DNA of 64,000 nt, from NCBI GenBank assembly GCA_963700305.1, contig CAVOXB010000012.1, positions 186,001 through 250,000 on the forward strand, given 5' to 3'. The position numbers and the translations under genes were made by a program. The stretch is from Desulfomonile sp963700305 (lineage in GTDB: Bacteria > Desulfobacterota > Desulfomonilia > Desulfomonilales > Desulfomonilaceae). Each line of letters opens with the position of its first letter. Within the stretch, counting starts at the first letter, position 1. This document shows, piece by piece, positions 1 through 10,579 of this stretch. The notes under the pieces are model-generated. The model had not been told where the DNA came from. It made no database searches and saw nothing but the letters and a program-made list of their open reading frames with translations.

Positions 1-1591
1 AAGCCAGCCGAACAGCTCGTAAACATAAGAGTCGAAGATTTGCCTAAGCTCCCGTCTCCGTATGAAAATTTCGAGGAGCAGCCGATCGCTCCTCTTTCCG
101 ACGACCAAAAAGGCCGGTGGGAGCACTCACTTGACGGCGTAAGCGCGTTAAATCTGCCTCGGCCCAAAAGTCCTGAGGAAGAGAAGGAACTGGTAGAAGC
201 ATTCCTGAGGGGACTTGGCAAGCTTTTAACCAAAGAAAACAACTGGACTTTCCTTCAGCCGCTTAGCCTTTCGCTGGAATACTGCGCCAAATGTCAGACT
301 TGCGCAGATGCATGCCCAGCTTTTGAAATGAGCGGGAAAAAGGATATCTACCGGCCGACATTTCGGTCGGACGTGCTTCGCAAAATTGCAAAGAAGTACC
401 TCTCCAAGAACGGCAAAATACTGGCCGCATTTCGCGGACACGATATCGACCTCAACTGGAACACGATTGCCAGGCTTGCTGAACTGGCGTATCGCTGCAC
501 CCTGTGCCGCCGTTGCGCTCAAGTATGCCCAATCGGAGTTGACAACGGACTGATCAACCATGAACTGCGTAAGATCTTTAGCATGGAGATGGGCATATCC
601 GCTCTGGAGGTGCATGACAAAGGCTCGGTCAAACAGCTCCAGTTCGGTTCAAGCACGGGGATGACCAAAGCCGCTGTGCAGGATATCATTGAGTACCTGG
701 AAGATGACATCGAAGAAAAGATCGGAAGAAGAATCTCTATCCCGGTAAACAAAAAAGGGGCTGATATACTTCTTCTGCACAATGCTGGCGAATTTATGGC
801 ATGGCCCGAGAATCCCATGGCGTTCGCCATACTATTCGATGCGGCAGGGATCAACTACACCATCGCCACTGACTTGTCCGGCTACGACGGAGTGAACTAC
901 GGTCTGTGGTACAGACGACGTCCAATTTGCTCGCGTTGCGCTCCAGCACTTGCAGGTTGCAAAAGAGCTCGGAGTCAAAAAAATGGTTATAGGCGAGTGC
1001 GGACACGCTCACAAGGCGCTGTCAGTTATCGCGGACCGCTTGCTTCCCGGCGTACAGCTCATACCCAGGGAGAGCTCTTATACGCTACTTTGGGATATAG
1101 TGAAAAGCGGGAAGATCAAATTCGATGCGTCGAAAAATGACTTTCCTGTGACACTTCACGATCCGTGCAATATCGTCCGATTGATGGGAATTGTTAAGCC
1201 TCAGCGGGAAATACTGAAGGCGATCTTCCCTCCAGGCAGATTCCGGGAGATGGCGCCGCATGGAGTCAAGAACTACTGCTGTGGGGGTGGATCGGGCTTC
1301 GCAATAATGTCGTCGGGCAATTTCCCAGACTGGAAGCGTCTGGTTTCCGGCCGTAAGAAATTGGCACAGATTCTCGATGCCTTCCAGGGAGAAATGGATC
1401 CTTCCATTCGGAAGATGGTGTGCGCACCGTGCTCTAACTGCAAAGGCATGATTCGAGATATGATGGACCAGTATGAGGTGTTTGAAACCACCGGAATCTG
1501 GTATACTGGTCTTGTGGAGTTGATGGTTAATGCAATGGTAGACATTGAGAAACCATACGTAACCTGGCCGGACGAAGAAGAAGACATGTGA
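1..1591 (+). CDS. HdrD/DsrK-like (Fe-S)-binding oxidoreductase subunit, 5' partial, one frameshift
   Basis: Cytoplasmic electron-transfer protein of the heterodisulfide-reductase D type. The frame is open from base 1, so the real start lies upstream of the window. Two ferredoxin-type 4Fe-4S motifs are visible, CAKCQTCADACP (about bases 280-320) and CTLCRRCAQVCP (about 495-530). The C-terminal half carries a CCG-domain cysteine set: DPCNIV, NYCCGGGSG and CAPCSNC. The frame breaks at about 913: frame 1 reads GLWYRRRPIC, whereas dropping one A gives GLWYDDVQFARVALQHLQ, which runs straight into the second half ending at 1591. Family members pass electrons between a membrane or hydrogenase partner and a thiol/disulfide or sulfur-cycle acceptor; the partner here is unknown. 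Family assignment is firm, exact role is not. Confidence 0.85.
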
Positions 1592-1682
1592 TGCTGTCCC
1601 GGTGCCGTTGCGATAGAACCTAACGCGGCGGCACCAAAGGGACTCTGGCTAGAGGGCCTCCGAATGAACACGAGATTCGGCC

Positions 1683-2123
1683 ATGAAGATCTGTATCCCT
1701 CGCGAGGAAAACACCGTCAGCGGGTATAACAAGCGCTTCCTGAAATTCTTGAGGCTCCTAGCCGAAATGAATGAAGGAGAAGGCTTGTTTCCCAGGGAGT
1801 GTCGAGTCTGCGGGACAAAATTCCGAAACGTAGCGGAGTACTGTTGCGCAACTCAGCCGAAAGGGCACTGTTTTGAGGACTGCCGGCATCTAACCAGTTC
1901 GCATCCGTTTATGATGCTGTATCGCCACTGTACGTGCGGAAATACTTTGGTCGTGTCAATTGGGGCAGGCGCATTTCCAGACCTGGATTCCTTCTGGCAC
2001 ATGCTTCAAAATGAAGCTAAGGATTCTGGAAGGGATCTAAAGGAAATAATTGAGAGGTTTGCGGATCAATTTGATTGCTATTTGCTGGAGTTGAGCAACA
2101 GGGAGGAGGGCGGGGAAGCATAG
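1683..2123 (+). CDS. Hypothetical Cys-rich protein
   Basis: Unrecognised 146-residue soluble protein. It has a CRVCGTKF pair followed by YCC, GHCFEDC and RHCTCG, eight or so cysteines between residues 35 and 90, which suggests a metal-bound (zinc or Fe-S) fold. There is no signal peptide or membrane segment. It lies 91 bases after the HdrD-like gene on the same strand and ends three bases before a convergent small gene, so it could be co-transcribed with the HdrD-like protein. No function can be assigned. Confidence 0.6.
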   Translation: MKICIPREENTVSGYNKRFLKFLRLLAEMNEGEGLFPRECRVCGTKFRNVAEYCCATQPKGHCFEDCRHLTSSHPFMMLYRHCTCGNTLVVSIGAGAFPDLDSFWHMLQNEAKDSGRDLKEIIERFADQFDCYLLELSNREEGGEA

Positions 2124-2125
2124 AA

Positions 2126-2398
2126 TCACTCTTTCGTCGCTCCAGTGTTGTCAATACGGTCCCAGGTGCTGGCGCTTCCCATTCTCGACAATCTGTGATA
2201 TTGCCATGCTAGATGACATTGCAGAATGGCTTCTTCGAGCTTGTCTCTCAAATCGCTCATCACACCGGCTTCGCCGTTATTCATTTCTATTTCAGCTTGT
2301 TCAGTAACTGTAGTGTCAATTGCCGTAAGCAATTCAAAAATTCTACCGAAACACTTGTGTACATTGAGTTCAAACTCTTCTCGACTGTCAAATCTCAC
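2126..2398 (-). CDS. Small hypothetical protein (90 aa)
   Basis: Unrecognised acidic, helical protein with no signal peptide or motif I can name. The start is a GTG at 2398, supported by an AGAAAGGA ribosome-binding site about seven bases upstream on the minus strand. It lies after the universal-stress gene and its terminator hairpin, so it is probably its own transcription unit. It converges on the Cys-rich gene at 1683-2123 with two bases between stop codons. Confidence 0.45.
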   Translation of the reverse strand: MRFDSREEFELNVHKCFGRIFELLTAIDTTVTEQAEIEMNNGEAGVMSDLRDKLEEAILQCHLAWQYHRLSRMGSASTWDRIDNTGATKE

Positions 2399-2438
2399 GA
2401 AAAAAATCCTTTCTACTAAAAGCGCTCAAACGAGACAT

Positions 2439-2470
2439 AAAAGTCCCGAAGTTTAAACTTCAGGACTTTC
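2439..2470 (-). terminator. Rho-independent terminator of the stress-protein gene
   Basis: Near-perfect inverted repeat AAAGTCC-N-GAAGTTT / AAACTTC-N-GGACTTT with one mismatch, followed on the minus strand by TTTTATGT. It sits 26 bases beyond the stop of the minus-strand gene at 2496. Confidence 0.65.
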
Positions 2471-2495
2471 GTGGAGAGGCTTTCTCCAGGAGCGT

Positions 2496-3035
2496 TTATT
2501 TGGACTTATGTTCCAGGGCATGCCATTTCTTGTTGTCCAGTATAAGGTCACCAACTCGTTCGCTTGCTGCTTCATTCAAATATACGACATCAGGAGAATC
2601 AGGGCCAATAAGCACCACAGGAGCCTTGAACTCGGAAGCGAACTTCTCGATGGTGGTCGTCCCGCCGAAGCTTGCGTCCTTCGCGTTGTAGCCTATTACG
2701 AGAATCTCATAATCCCCTTTTCGGAAGCACTTCCTAAGTTCCCATTCATCATTGCCTTCGCAGAGCCGGAACCCCACATCCACATAATCGCCAAGACGTT
2801 CGTCGTAGTTTTCTCTTAACACCCTGTCTTTTTTAGCTATCAAGTCAGGGGTTACTTTAGCAGTCTCCTCTTTTTTTTCATCCACAAATACAACATCCCT
2901 GCGCAGAGTATAGGGGGACTCGAGAAATTGAAAAACATTTAGTCTGGTCTTGTGATGTCTTGCCAGAGCCAAAGCGTAGTCAAACGCCCAGTCGCCTTGT
3001 CGAGAGAAAATAGCGCACAGCCCAATTCCCTTCAT
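2496..3035 (-). CDS. Universal stress protein (UspA family)
   Basis: UspA-type alpha/beta domain protein of 179 residues. Visible features are the N-terminal strand MKGIGLCAIFS, a helix with DYALALARHHKTRLNVF, and the C-terminal strand EILVIGYNA followed by FASEFKAPVVLIGP, which correspond to the Usp core. A canonical G-2x-G-9x-G(S/T) ATP motif is not clear, so ATP binding is unproven. The frame extends upstream to 3113, but the ATG at 3035 has a strong GGGAGGTG site, while the upstream ATG overlaps the kinase stop. It is third in a minus-strand run after the response regulator and sensor kinase, so it may be part of the stress output of that pair. Confidence 0.75.
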   Translation of the reverse strand: MKGIGLCAIFSRQGDWAFDYALALARHHKTRLNVFQFLESPYTLRRDVVFVDEKKEETAKVTPDLIAKKDRVLRENYDERLGDYVDVGFRLCEGNDEWELRKCFRKGDYEILVIGYNAKDASFGGTTTIEKFASEFKAPVVLIGPDSPDVVYLNEAASERVGDLILDNKKWHALEHKSK

Positions 3036-3102
3036 AGCACCTCCCACCTTTCTCTTAAGATATTTTGACATACTTACAACTTTTGAATTCGCAGTCGCCA
3101 TA

Positions 3103-5356
3103 CTAGACTCCAACCGAAGCTTTCATCTGTTTGGGTTGCTTCAACGGAATCTCAATATGGAACCTGGTCCCCATTCCAAGGGTTGATTCTACTGAAATAT
3201 TTCCTCCGTGCTCTTCTATCACTTTTTGGGTTACGACGAGACCTAGACCGGTGCCTCTGGAACCCTTTGTGGAGTAAAATTTGGTGAAAAGTCTTTGCAT
3301 CACTTCTTCCGACATTCCCATCCCATTATCGGCAACCCAAATGAATAGTATCGAATTTTCAACACGGCCTCCAACGGAAATTCGCAATTCTCGATCGCCT
3401 GGGGTGGAAGCGGAGGCCTGAATTGCATTCGAAATAAGATTTGAGATTGCGCTGTGAATGCCTTTTGGGTCCAGAAAGGCTGTCCCCATGTATTCGCTAA
3501 ATTCTTTAACGAGATCAATACCGCTGTCCCGGGCCCTTTTCTCGTATAAATCGTACACATCGGTGAGGAGTGAAGCAATATCGCATTCCTGGTATTCAGG
3601 GACCCGTTTCTTTCGACGCGTAAAGGATGTCGCTGACTAGCTCCGAGACCTTTCCTACGTTCTTTTTCACCATATTCCAGCCGGTCCCGATTCTGTCCTG
3701 TCTTCCCTGTTTCAGACCAGAATCAACAATATATACTCCTCCCTCCAAACCTGAAAGGATGTTTTTCACATCGTGCGACATTCCTGCTATAGTTTCGCCC
3801 AAAACGGCCAATTCGTTTTGAAGGGTTTTGATCTCTGTAATGTCCGTGGACATCTCCATTACTTCGACTATATTGCCGTGTTCATCCGTGATCGGGGCTG
3901 TCCTCACCACGATGTACTTGGTGTCTCCATTCTTGTGCCAAATCTCTTCGGAAAAATGAATAGCGCCATCGGCAAATGTTTTTTCGACGGGACAATCCTC
4001 ACATTTCTCATCACGCCCTTTATACACGACATAGCAATTTTTTCCAATAGCTTCACCAAAATCTTGTGCAAAAGCTTTGTTCGCGAAAGCAATTTTGAAA
4101 GACTGTTCCACGACGGTAAGGTAGCACGGTACGTGCTCAAAAAGAGTTTGAAATTGCTTCTCTTTTTTCTTGAGTTGTTTTTGAAGCTTTTCTACTCGAG
4201 TGACGTCAACGGCCATTTCCAGCACTTCCGATACCTCCCCATGCTCATTAAATATTGGGGAAGTATTCAAGATCACGAAGATGTTTTCTCCATATTCACC
4301 GGTCTTCCATACTTCTTCCGAACGATGGGGCAATTTGTCCGCGAACGTCCTTTCGACCAAACAATTCTCACATCTTGATTCTCGCCCTTTGTAGGCCCGA
4401 TAGCACCTTCTGCCGCTCAGGTCACCGAATTCGTTCTTGAAGGCCTCGTTTGAACGCACTATTCGATATTCTGGATTGACGACTGTCAGATAGCAGGGGA
4501 CTTTCTGGAACAATTCCCTGTACAAGCGTCGACTTTCCTCGAGCCGAGTCTGGCTTTCAGTAATTTGCTCGCTCATCTCGTCAAAGGAGCGCGCAAGCTC
4601 AGCCATTTCGTCTGACCCGTAGTCCTTAAGTCGCGGATTGTAATGCCCGGAAGCCAGGTTCCTCGCGTTTTCCTGAAGTCGGCGAATCGCAGGTATTACC
4701 CCGAACTTGGTCACCAGTCCCACAATGGTCGAAACCAGCACAAACAAGGCTGCAGCAAACAGCAGCGTTTCTTTCGCTTGTTTGTCTATACGTTCTCGGA
4801 ATTTTTCTAGTGGAAGCCTTAATTCCAGAGCGCCTAGAATGGGAGTGACAGAAAAGCTGCCATGACAATCGATTGTGGAGCAGCCTTGGGTATTCCTGAG
4901 TGGATTGACGACATTCAAGCTGTGGCCGTTTTCACCGAACCTGTACCGCATTTCGGGGTTATGCTCGATATCCGCGAGTAGCGGATTCTCGCTTATAGGG
5001 GACCCTATGATGGAAATCTTGTCACGATTGCTCGTATAATGAAGTATGCCCTTCTGATCGTAAATATTGATTTCCTTGAAGCCCTCTTGACTTCCAATCG
5101 CTTCTACGATCTGGCGAATGACCTGCCTGTCCTTGGTCATCATGCCGTTCCAAATCGCGGCTTTTATGACTTCGGAATCTTTCAGCGCCCCCTTGATTCT
5201 TTCCTGGATTAGACTCTCTTCCTGAGTAGAGATGCTGTGGAACGTGAAAGCTAGAAGAGCCACAAACATGATGAGCCCGGCATAAAAGCTGAGCTTAAAA
5301 CTCAGGCTCGTGACAAATTTCCCGAGGAATTCTATGGGAGAAGTCCATGAAAGCAT
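3103..5356 (-). CDS. Membrane sensor histidine kinase with CX4CH periplasmic sensor and two Cys-PAS domains (one frameshift)
   Basis: Two-component sensor kinase. Order: TM1 about residues 23-41; periplasmic domain ending with C159-STID-C164-H165, a CX4CH motif of the heme c attachment type; TM2 about 198-215; HAMP to about 267; two tandem PAS domains (about 280-390 and 405-510) that each contain CY-x-x-YKGR and a C-x2-C pair; phospho-acceptor H528 in MSHDVKN; then the ATPase domain with NLISNAIQA, DNGMGM and GTGLGLVV. The frame breaks at the three T's at 3607-3609 (plus strand): removing one base converts SKETGP-stop into SKERVPEYQE and joins the ATPase part. It follows the response regulator at 5433-5822 and probably forms a pair with it. 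The signal is inferred to be redox or a gas. Confidence 0.85.
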
Positions 5357-5432
5357 TTATGTAGTCTCGTGACGGCCGGGGTTGAACCGGTTATCATCCC
5401 CGGCCCTCTCATCCAGAATCCTAAGACGATCA

Positions 5433-5822
5433 TCAGCCAACGGCTTTCTTGATCGCCTCCAGCAGAACGTCTTTATCAACCGGTTTTTCAATATACGCTT
5501 CCGGCGGTTTGATGGATCTTTTGCTGATCCAGACTTTGAAATCCATTTGCGGCACATCGTCTTTAGCGAAGCCGGTGACCATGACAACCGGGATGTCTTT
5601 TACTTCGTCGTCCTTTCGGAGTTCCCTGAACATCTTGATTCCAGTTTGATTGGGCATCAGGAGATCGAGGGAAATCAAATCCGGCCTTTCTGATTTTGCC
5701 ACCTTCAGGCCTTCTTCGCCGTCTCGGGCGATGACCGTAGAATAGCCGTTATCTTCCAGCAAACACTGCAAAAAGGTCACCATATCGGGTTCGTCATCGA
5801 CGATCAGGATCTTCTTGGACAT
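5433..5822 (-). CDS. Single-domain response regulator (CheY-like)
   Basis: Receiver-only protein of 129 residues. Acidic pocket D9-D10, phospho-acceptor D53 in LISLDLLMP, conserved Thr in VVMVTG and Lys in YIEKPVD are all present. A clear AAGGAGG site precedes the ATG. It is first of a minus-strand group with the sensor kinase 76 bases downstream. Without an output domain it may act by protein contact or in a phosphorelay. A short insertion between the switch Thr and the Lys motif (DFKVWISKRSIKPPE) is typical of receivers common in delta-proteobacteria, as far as I recall. Confidence 0.85.
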   Translation of the reverse strand: MSKKILIVDDEPDMVTFLQCLLEDNGYSTVIARDGEEGLKVAKSERPDLISLDLLMPNQTGIKMFRELRKDDEVKDIPVVMVTGFAKDDVPQMDFKVWISKRSIKPPEAYIEKPVDKDVLLEAIKKAVG

Positions 5823-6879
5823 ACCGAGCCTCCTTTCATGTAGATCTTGGAAAGATGAAACACTCTCGAAACGCCTTTTTCGATACGATTCCTGAAGTCA
5901 GGTCCGTAGAACAGAATAATTCCATTTTGCCGGCCAGCTTTTCGCTTAGGACACTGCCTAACAACCAACAAACGTTGTATTCTTAAGGTTATAAGCCAGA
6001 TGGTCCAGTCGCAAAGCTATCCTTCCCCCTCTTATCCGAACTGCCATCGCAAACACCATAAGCCATTATAGCACCCCCCCCTAAAATGTCTACCTAATTC
6101 AACTCACTAACATTGTAATTTCTAGCTTTATTATAGTGCGTAGCTTCACCAAGATTTTTCATAGCAGGTCTCTTACATACCAAGTCTGGAAGCAGCCAGG
6201 AAAGGCTTCGGAAGCCCGGTGCCTAAGCCTCAAGGCCGCCGCTTCAGCACCAACATAATCCTGCCTATCAATTGCTCCACGCAATTCCGCTGACGCTCCG
6301 GAAAGATGCCGACAAAAGTTTGGTCATGTGATTAGACTACTAACCCTAGGTTAGGCCCTTCCACTGCACTGTGAATCGAAATAATCTATAAAATGAAGGT
6401 AATTCGTCTAGCACTAATCAACCAGGTTGGGTTTGAGAAACGGTTTGACTACAAATTATCCGTCAAAGTCATTTGTCTCAAAAACACGATAACGTCATGA
6501 ATACTCAGATTCCCGGCTCGCTGAAACAAACTTTTGTGCGCCGCACCTTATCCGTTGAATTACATTATGCATTGTGGCCATTCTGTAATGTACTGATCCA
6601 CTTTAGTACATTTCAAGCCACAATTGACTTATAAAACCATGTGTTGCGACGAACATAGTGTGCAAGAAACTCACAGGGGGTCTCCAAAGCACCCTTTTCT
6701 TTTGCGAGCTTTTTGTCCATCGTATCCGGACCTCGGGGGAGTTTTCGCCCCCGGCCGCGAAACTCACTGATGATTGCATGTACTATTTATCAGAAAAGAG
6801 GCATATTTATCGTATTCATCCGTGTGGCTTAGTACATGCCGGCGAATTTACGAAGATCGGCCGACTTGTCATGGAATGA
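5823..6879. other. Long non-coding stretch upstream of the response regulator
   Basis: About 1 kb, AT-richer than the genes around it, with no convincing reading frame; the only longer frame (6658-6879) lacks codon bias and similarity. It contains an eight-C run near 6075. The part nearest 5823 should hold the promoter of the regulator-kinase group. No CRISPR repeats or recognised riboswitch. Confidence 0.4.
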
Positions 6880-6952
6880 GACGGCTCTGCCAAGGGGAAG
6901 GCAAAGATCTGCAAAACCCATATCGGTGGTTCAATTCCACCAGCCGCCTCCA
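6880..6952 (+). tRNA. tRNA-Cys (GCA), degenerate or pseudogene
   Basis: Seventy-three bases with tRNA layout ending in an encoded CCA (6950-6952). T arm GGTGG-TTCAATT-CCACC (6925-6941) is perfect, and the D arm GCC-AAGGGGAA-GGC (6889-6902) matches the usual tRNA-Cys D arm. The anticodon loop CTGCAAA (6909-6915) gives anticodon GCA. Defects: the acceptor stem GACGGCT/AGCCGCC has one A-C mismatch, and the anticodon stem AAGAT/ACCCA pairs at only two of five positions. Read as a tRNA-Cys that is decayed or carries sequence errors; a standard tRNA-Cys has GAGGT/ACCTC-type pairing there. Confidence 0.6.
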
Positions 6953-7030
6953 GCACAAATAGCAGTCGGGAACATTATGTCCGCCAGAGTGGTTTGGTCT
7001 GCACAACGACGTCTGGCTTACGGAATCTGG

Positions 7031-7273
7031 CTAAGACCCGCAGCAACTGCCGGGCACACAACCTTTGGTGGATGGATTCCCCCCGCAGCAGGTAGTCCCT
7101 CCTGCATGACCGCCTGTGCTGTTGATCACGGGTGGAGCAGGGGCAGAAATGCGCTCCTGCAATTCGCCACTTCCGCATGATCTGCAAGTGATTTCATCTG
7201 AATTTCGCCCTATTCCCACTAGCAGTTCGCTAACAGAACCGCAGTTTCCACACAAGTATTCTTTGATTGGCAT
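7031..7273 (-). CDS. FmdB-family zinc-ribbon protein
   Basis: Small protein (80 aa) of the FmdB putative regulatory family. The N-terminal zinc ribbon reads MPIKEYLCGNCG, then TCRSCGS, the expected two CxxC knuckles. The tail is rich in Gly, Cys and Ser (TTCCGGN, GSCCGS), as often seen in this family. The ATG has an AGGAAAGGG site. FmdB proteins were named from amidase clusters, but their role is unproven. It stands alone between the tRNA-like sequence and the cation ATPase. Confidence 0.8.
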   Translation of the reverse strand: MPIKEYLCGNCGSVSELLVGIGRNSDEITCRSCGSGELQERISAPAPPVINSTGGHAGGTTCCGGNPSTKGCVPGSCCGS

Positions 7274-7437
7274 GGTCCCTTTCCTGTTCGGGTCGACTCA
7301 GGTCGACCATTCAATAATGGTGCGAAGCGGTCAGGGCCCACAGGTCCTCAATTTTCGTGAACGCCGGACCGTTCCTACTAATGTTCTATCCTCTGTTTAG
7401 TGTAATTTGCAAGCGCTTACACCTACTCTCCATTCGA

Positions 7438-10354
7438 CTATTTCTTCAAACGAAAATACAACTTCGTGATTTCTTCCGTTACTGCCGGGATCAGTGCCAA
7501 GCCGATCACCACCACCCATTCGGTAAGGCTAAGCTGGTGAGTGTTGAACACAGGATTGAGGAACGGCACTAAAACAGTTGCTCCTAGCAATACGATAGAC
7601 AAGAGAACCGCTGCGACAAGATAGGGATTAGAAAACGGCCCAATAGTAAATATCGAGAGCCGCTCGGAGCGGACAGTGAAGGCACGGAACAACTCACACA
7701 TGGAAAGCGTTACAAAAGCCATAGTTTGTGCGGTTTGGACATCCACGCCGGTCCAGTTATACTTGAAAATAAATACCACAGGGTTGACATCTGCCGGAAT
7801 AGCATTGGTCGCCTGGAGATGCCAGATCAAACCCAGGATAAAAGCCCCGAGAGTTGCGCAGGTCTGCGTGATGGTCTGAATAACAATTCCCAGACGCATC
7901 GGGCCGTGAATAATGGGCTCGGTCTTGGGACGAGGCGGGTGCTCCATCACATCCGGGTCCCCTTTTTCCTTGGCCAGCGCCAGAGCAGGCGCTCCATCCG
8001 TAACCAGGTTGAGCCACAATAGTTGAATGGCCGTAAGAGGGCTTGGCAGGCCAAAGAGCGTGGGTAAGAAGATGATCATGATCTCTGCTACATTTGAAGA
8101 AAGTAAGAAAAACACGAACTTGCGGATATTGGCGTAAATGATTCTGCCTTGCTCTACTGCGGCCACGATGCTCACATAATTGTCATCGGTAAGCACCATG
8201 TCCGCGGTTTCTTTTGCCACGTCTGTGCCGGTGATGCCCATGGCAACTCCGATATCAGCACGTTTGAGAGCGGGTGCATCGTTCACACCATCGCCCGTCA
8301 TGGCAACGACCTCGCCCTTCTGCTTGAGCGCATCTACTATGCGCATCTTGTGCTCCGGGTTCACGCGAGCGAAAACGTCTGTGGTATCGAGCGCATTAAG
8401 CAGACTTGCGTTATCTGTTTTGTCCAGCGCTGGCCCGGACATTACTTGGCGCCCCGTCTTCAATAAACCGATGTTTTGACCTATAGCCGCGGCTGTATCC
8501 GGATAGTCTCCAGTGATCATTATCGTCCGAATTCCTGCATGCCGCGCTTTTTCTATGGCTGGAAGCACCTCGGGTCGGGCTGGGTCAATGATGCCAAAAA
8601 GGCCCAAAAAGACCAGGCTGTGCTCAACTCCCGCGGGGGTGACATCCTGAGGCGGTGCGTCGTCCGCCCGATAGGACACTGCCAAAACGCGAAGCGCTTC
8701 ACGAGCCATGGCTGCGTTGGCTGCAACTATGCGAGAACGCATGTCTTCAGTGAGCGCAGCGGTCTCATCGTCCACGCAATGGTAGTGCGTGCAGAGCTGC
8801 AGAACCAAATCCGGAGCTCCTTTGCATGTAGTTACATACAGTTTACCGGGGGCGCCGGAATTCTCGCGGAACGGACCTGGATCACCTGGCTGCGGCGCGA
8901 CTATGTCCAAGACAGTGGACATACACTTGCGGTCGGAGTCGAAGGGGATCTCACAAACTCGCGGATAAGCCTTCTCCAGTTTATGTCTATGTGCTCCCGC
9001 TTTTGCCGCTGCTACTACCAGAGCTCCCTCAGTCGGGTCTCCTATCACACGATAATCGGACGAGCCCGAAATCTCCAGGGAAGCGTCGGAGGCGAGCACA
9101 GCCGCCCAAAGAACTGTGAGTGCCCCCGGATATTGGTTCATCTCTACCGGTTGCCCGTTTAACACAAATTCTCCACGAGGCGCATAACCTTCGCCTGTAA
9201 CGCCAAAAGTGTGATCATCCACCCAGAGGCGCACGGCTGTCATCTGGTTTTGGGTAAGCGTGCCAGTTTTATCCGAGCAAATTATGCTGGCAGAGCCGAG
9301 TGTTTCCACAGCAGCCAAGCGACGGATGAGAGCATGTCTTCTGATCATTTCGCGCATGCCCAGAGCGAGCGTGATGGTTACCACTGCAGGCAGTCCCTCG
9401 GGCACAGCAGCGATAGCGAGGCTCACCGCAATGAGAAAGACCTCGCTGAGGACTGTAGAGGACTGTCGCAAGTAAACGAGAAGTCCGCCGTCTTGAACGA
9501 AAATGAGGCCGAGGTTGGTCTGGTTGAACAGGGCCACAAAAAAAACCAGAGCGCAGATGGCTAGCGCAGCGTAACCGAGCTGTCTGCCCAATTCGTCCAG
9601 CCGTTGTTGAAGCGGCGTTGGTTCGGCCTCCAGAGTTTGGAGCATTTCTGCAATTAGACCCATCTGGGTGTGCATGCCTGTGGCCACGACTATCCCCCGG
9701 CCGCGACCGTAAGTAATGAGAGTGCCCATGAACGCTGTATTGAGCCGATCTCCCAGCGGGATATCGGGCTCCAAATATACCTGCGCTTTCTTCTCCACCG
9801 GCACGGATTCGCCGGTGAGCGCAGCTTCGTCAATCCGCAGGTTCACGGATTCTACCAGACGCAAGTCAGCGGGCACGTAATTGCCGGCCTCCAAGACAAC
9901 GATGTCTCCAGGGTACTAGTTCGCCGCTAGGTATAATGGTGCGCGATCCCCCGCGAATCACGCTCGCGTTGGGGGCTGCCATCTTCTTGAGAGCAGCAAG
10001 TGCCTCCTCGGCTTTAGATTCCTGTATCACACCGATGATTGCGTTGATCAGGACAATAGCGATTATGGCCGCAGCTTCCACATAGTCGCCCAACAAGGCG
10101 GAGATCGCGCTGGCCATGACAAGCATAATCACGACGAAGCTCTCGAACTGCTGAAGCACAAGTCTCCAGAAGGGAGTAGGAGGAGCCTCGCGTAGCTCGT
10201 TACGACCTATTTCGGCCAATCGCTGTGCTGCAACTTCAGGGGTAAGACCATGCTCCAGATGAGCAGACAGCTTCTCTGCAGCAGCTTCGGCCGATTGGCT
10301 GTGCCATGCTTCAAGAGACAAAATCTTATGTTGTGTTGAGTTAGTGGAAGACAT
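7438..10354 (-). CDS. P2A-type (calcium-type) cation-transporting ATPase, one frameshift
   Basis: P-type ATPase of about 970 residues in the inner membrane that exports Ca2+ or a similar divalent cation at the expense of ATP. N-terminal cation-ATPase domain (HSQSAEAAAEKLSAH), actuator TGES in EAALTGESVPVEKK, M4 PEGLP, phosphorylation motif SDKTGTLTQ, hinge TGDGVNDAPALK, M6 NLVTDGAPALAL, and a four-helix C-terminal region. PEGLP and the M6 motif place it with the SERCA/PMR1-like group. The frame breaks at GGG 9911-9913: removing one base turns LVPWRHRC into LVPGDIVVLEAGN and joins both halves. An AGGGG site precedes the ATG at 10354. Confidence 0.88.
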
Positions 10355-10579
10355 CCAGCGCCCCTAGATCTGACATACAAGACTCTCGAAAATCATCCTG
10401 CGAGCAAAGGGTATGCCATTGGAGCTTGCCTATTGACAGAGATCAAAAGCCTCTTCTCAAGATTGTTTGAGCGAAAACAGAAGGCATTCCAGGACGAGGA
10501 TTGTCAGTCCCTTTTACATACTGTAAAAGAAACTGACCAATCGATTGCGGTAAAGTGTGGAAGAGGAATGAAAAAACCT

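Noticed and set aside
902..950. Programmed frameshift in the HdrD-like gene
   Set aside because: No slippery heptamer or downstream structure, and many unrelated genes in the window have the same kind of single-base break.
6180..6230. CTGGAAGCAGCC wording like the signal-recognition RNA loop
   Set aside because: The flanking arms do not pair to give the long hairpin needed for a 4.5S-type RNA, and the tetraloop context is wrong.
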